DNA from: Oscillospiraceae bacterium
GTDB lineage: Bacteria; Bacillota; Clostridia; Oscillospirales; Ruminococcaceae
Length of the DNA stretch: 6,344 nucleotides
Reading direction: 5' to 3'
Assembly (NCBI GenBank): GCA_016302655.1
Contig: JAEDNF010000098.1
Span: 1-6,344 of the forward strand
The stretch's first letter is position 1, and each line of letters starts with the position of its first letter. The notes beneath the pieces were generated by a model that worked only from the letters and a program-made list of their open reading frames with translations, was not told the DNA's origin and searched no databases. Below are positions 5,630-6,344 of this stretch, piece by piece. Position numbers and translations under genes: made by a program.

Positions 5630-5868
5630 AATATATACTTTTGTTTTTCGTAAAGATATACAGAATGACTTTGTCAAAATGGCTGCCGCGCTGTTGCCGG
5701 TTTACACCGAGCTGTTCGGAATATGCGATGATCGCTCTCCGTAGGTTTGGTGCGGTAAAGGGCGGCTATTTGACTATACGGAGAATTATCAGATGCAATC
5801 CTTTTTCTGAGGGCGGCTATGACCATGTTCCCGAACAATTTTATTTTTTTAAGAAGAACAGACCGTAA
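5626..5868 (+). CDS. yidD: Membrane protein insertion efficiency factor YidD
   Basis: YidD is a small membrane-associated protein that improves insertion of inner-membrane proteins by YidC. At 80 residues it has the normal length. The N-terminus (MKYILLFFVKIYRMTLSKWLP) is amphipathic and probably lies on the membrane. The family signature follows: CRFTPSCSEYAMIALRRFGAVKGGYLTIRRIIRCNPFSEGGYDHVP (residues 24-69), including three of the conserved cysteines and the GGYDxVP end. The residue before the final VP is histidine in place of the common proline. The ATG overlaps the rnpA stop (ATGA at 5626-5629). No clear Shine-Dalgarno precedes it, so it is probably translated by coupling. It sits directly before yidC, its functional partner, in the order typical of bacteria. 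Confidence 0.97.
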   Translation: MKYILLFFVKIYRMTLSKWLPRCCRFTPSCSEYAMIALRRFGAVKGGYLTIRRIIRCNPFSEGGYDHVPEQFYFFKKNRP

Positions 5869-5886
5869 AAAAGCGGCAACGGATTC

Positions 5887-5892
5887 AGGAGG
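5887..5892 (+). promoter_or_regulatory. Shine-Dalgarno of yidC at the right distance from ATA
   Basis: AGGAGG followed by GTGAT, almost the full anti-16S complement. The in-frame GTG (5893-5895) touches it with no spacing, ATT (5896-5898) is 3 nt away, and ATA (5902-5904) is 9 nt away. Only ATA has normal spacing. Confidence 0.6.
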
Positions 5893-6344
5893 GTGATTTC
5901 CATAGATTTCTTATATAGCGTTATCGGTACGCCTCTGGGCTATATCATGTGGCCCATATATCTTCTTTTACAGAATTTCGGCTGGGCGATACTGATATTT
6001 ACCGTAATAGTCAAGCTGGCAATGCTGCCGCTTCAGATAAAGCAGCAGAAGAATATGGCATATTCTCAGATGTTTGCTCCCAAGGTAAAGGAGATACAGC
6101 AGAAATACCGCAACAACCGTGACAAACAGGCAGAAGAGATGCAGAAGCTTCAGGCACAGGGCTATAACCCTACAGGCGGATGCGGTCCTCTTGTGCTTAC
6201 TATGCTGATACTCTTCGGCGTCATTGATGTTGTATATAAGCCCATGACGCACATGGAGCATCTCAGCTCGTCGGATATCTCTTCCGTTATCAGCGTCGCT
6301 CAGCAGACCGAATATGCAAAGATATTCCTTAACGAATACAATGC
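5893..6344 (+). CDS. yidC: Membrane protein insertase YidC/Oxa1, 5' part
   Basis: YidC inserts and folds membrane proteins, alone or with Sec. About 150 codons are present; the rest lies past the right edge. Counting from the ATA at 5902 as residue 1, the parts are IDFLYSVIGTPLGYIMWPIYLLL (1-23), the first conserved membrane segment NFGWAILIFTVIVKLAMLPL (25-44), a charged cytoplasmic hairpin with KQQKNM and QKYRNNRDKQAEEMQKLQAQG, then GGCGPLVLTMLILFGVIDVVY as the second segment and an external loop. K38 occupies the position of the groove arginine (R73 in Bacillus SpoIIIJ, R366 in E. coli), a substitution I recall in other clostridial YidC. No N-terminal lipobox is present. The start is uncertain: I give the GTG at 5893 as the first standard codon, but it abuts the Shine-Dalgarno. 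ATA at 5902 fits better in position, and ATG at 5947 would remove the conserved IGTPLG region. Confidence 0.93.
   Translation, partial: MISIDFLYSVIGTPLGYIMWPIYLLLQNFGWAILIFTVIVKLAMLPLQIKQQKNMAYSQMFAPKVKEIQQKYRNNRDKQAEEMQKLQAQGYNPTGGCGPLVLTMLILFGVIDVVYKPMTHMEHLSSSDISSVISVAQQTEYAKIFLNEYN

Noticed and set aside
5968..6261. 97-residue minus-strand frame opposite yidC
   Set aside because: Shadow of yidC; product has no recognisable feature.

Overview
The window looks like the chromosome of a low-to-mid GC clostridial Firmicute, probably Oscillospiraceae/Ruminococcus-like. The evidence is the bacterial rpmH-rnpA-yidD-yidC cluster, strong AGGAGG ribosome sites, near-consensus sigma-A promoters, and a YidC whose N-terminus (DFLYSVIGTPLGYIMW) resembles what I recall from Ruminococcus-type YidC proteins. 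The genus is inference. I see no rRNA, tRNA, CRISPR, insertion sequence or phage gene.

Left half (1-3586, minus strand): an apparent three-gene operon. It is transcribed right to left from two tandem sigma-A promoters (3709-3737 and 3647-3675). The genes are an ABC ATPase of the NatA/YhaQ type, its ABC-2 permease of the NatB/YhaP type (4-nt overlap with the ATPase), and, only 30 nt further on, a secreted or membrane-anchored protein. That third protein has three tandem Ig-like modules of about 107 residues and the start of a fibronectin type III domain, and it runs off the left edge. A perfect inverted repeat (GTTATA-N7-TATAAC) lies on the -10 of the distal promoter and is a candidate operator.

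Middle (3587-5092): a divergent intergenic region, then a plus-strand gene for a 226-residue soluble protein of unknown function. It is preceded by an exact match to the sigma-28 (SigD, motility) -10 element, GCCGATAT. The gene ends in a strong intrinsic terminator that also serves a convergent gene for a 57-residue cationic small protein on the minus strand. Between that small gene and rpmH are about 310 nt of AT-rich DNA with inverted repeats and a consensus rpmH promoter. I found neither dnaA nor DnaA boxes there, although dnaA is the usual neighbour in Firmicutes.

Right half (5093-6344, plus strand): rpmH (L34), rnpA (RNase P protein), yidD (membrane insertion factor) and the 5' part of yidC (membrane insertase), packed tightly and probably co-transcribed. 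rnpA and yidD lack clear Shine-Dalgarno sequences and look translationally coupled to the gene before them. yidC has a strong AGGAGG, but the codon at the right distance is ATA rather than ATG. The only standard alternatives are a GTG touching the Shine-Dalgarno or an internal ATG that would cut off a conserved segment. This is the most unusual gene-level observation here.

I found no complete new defence or mobile system. The points most worth follow-up are the yidC start, the sigma-28-type promoter with its uncharacterised gene, and the pairing of an ABC exporter with an Ig/FN3 surface protein.
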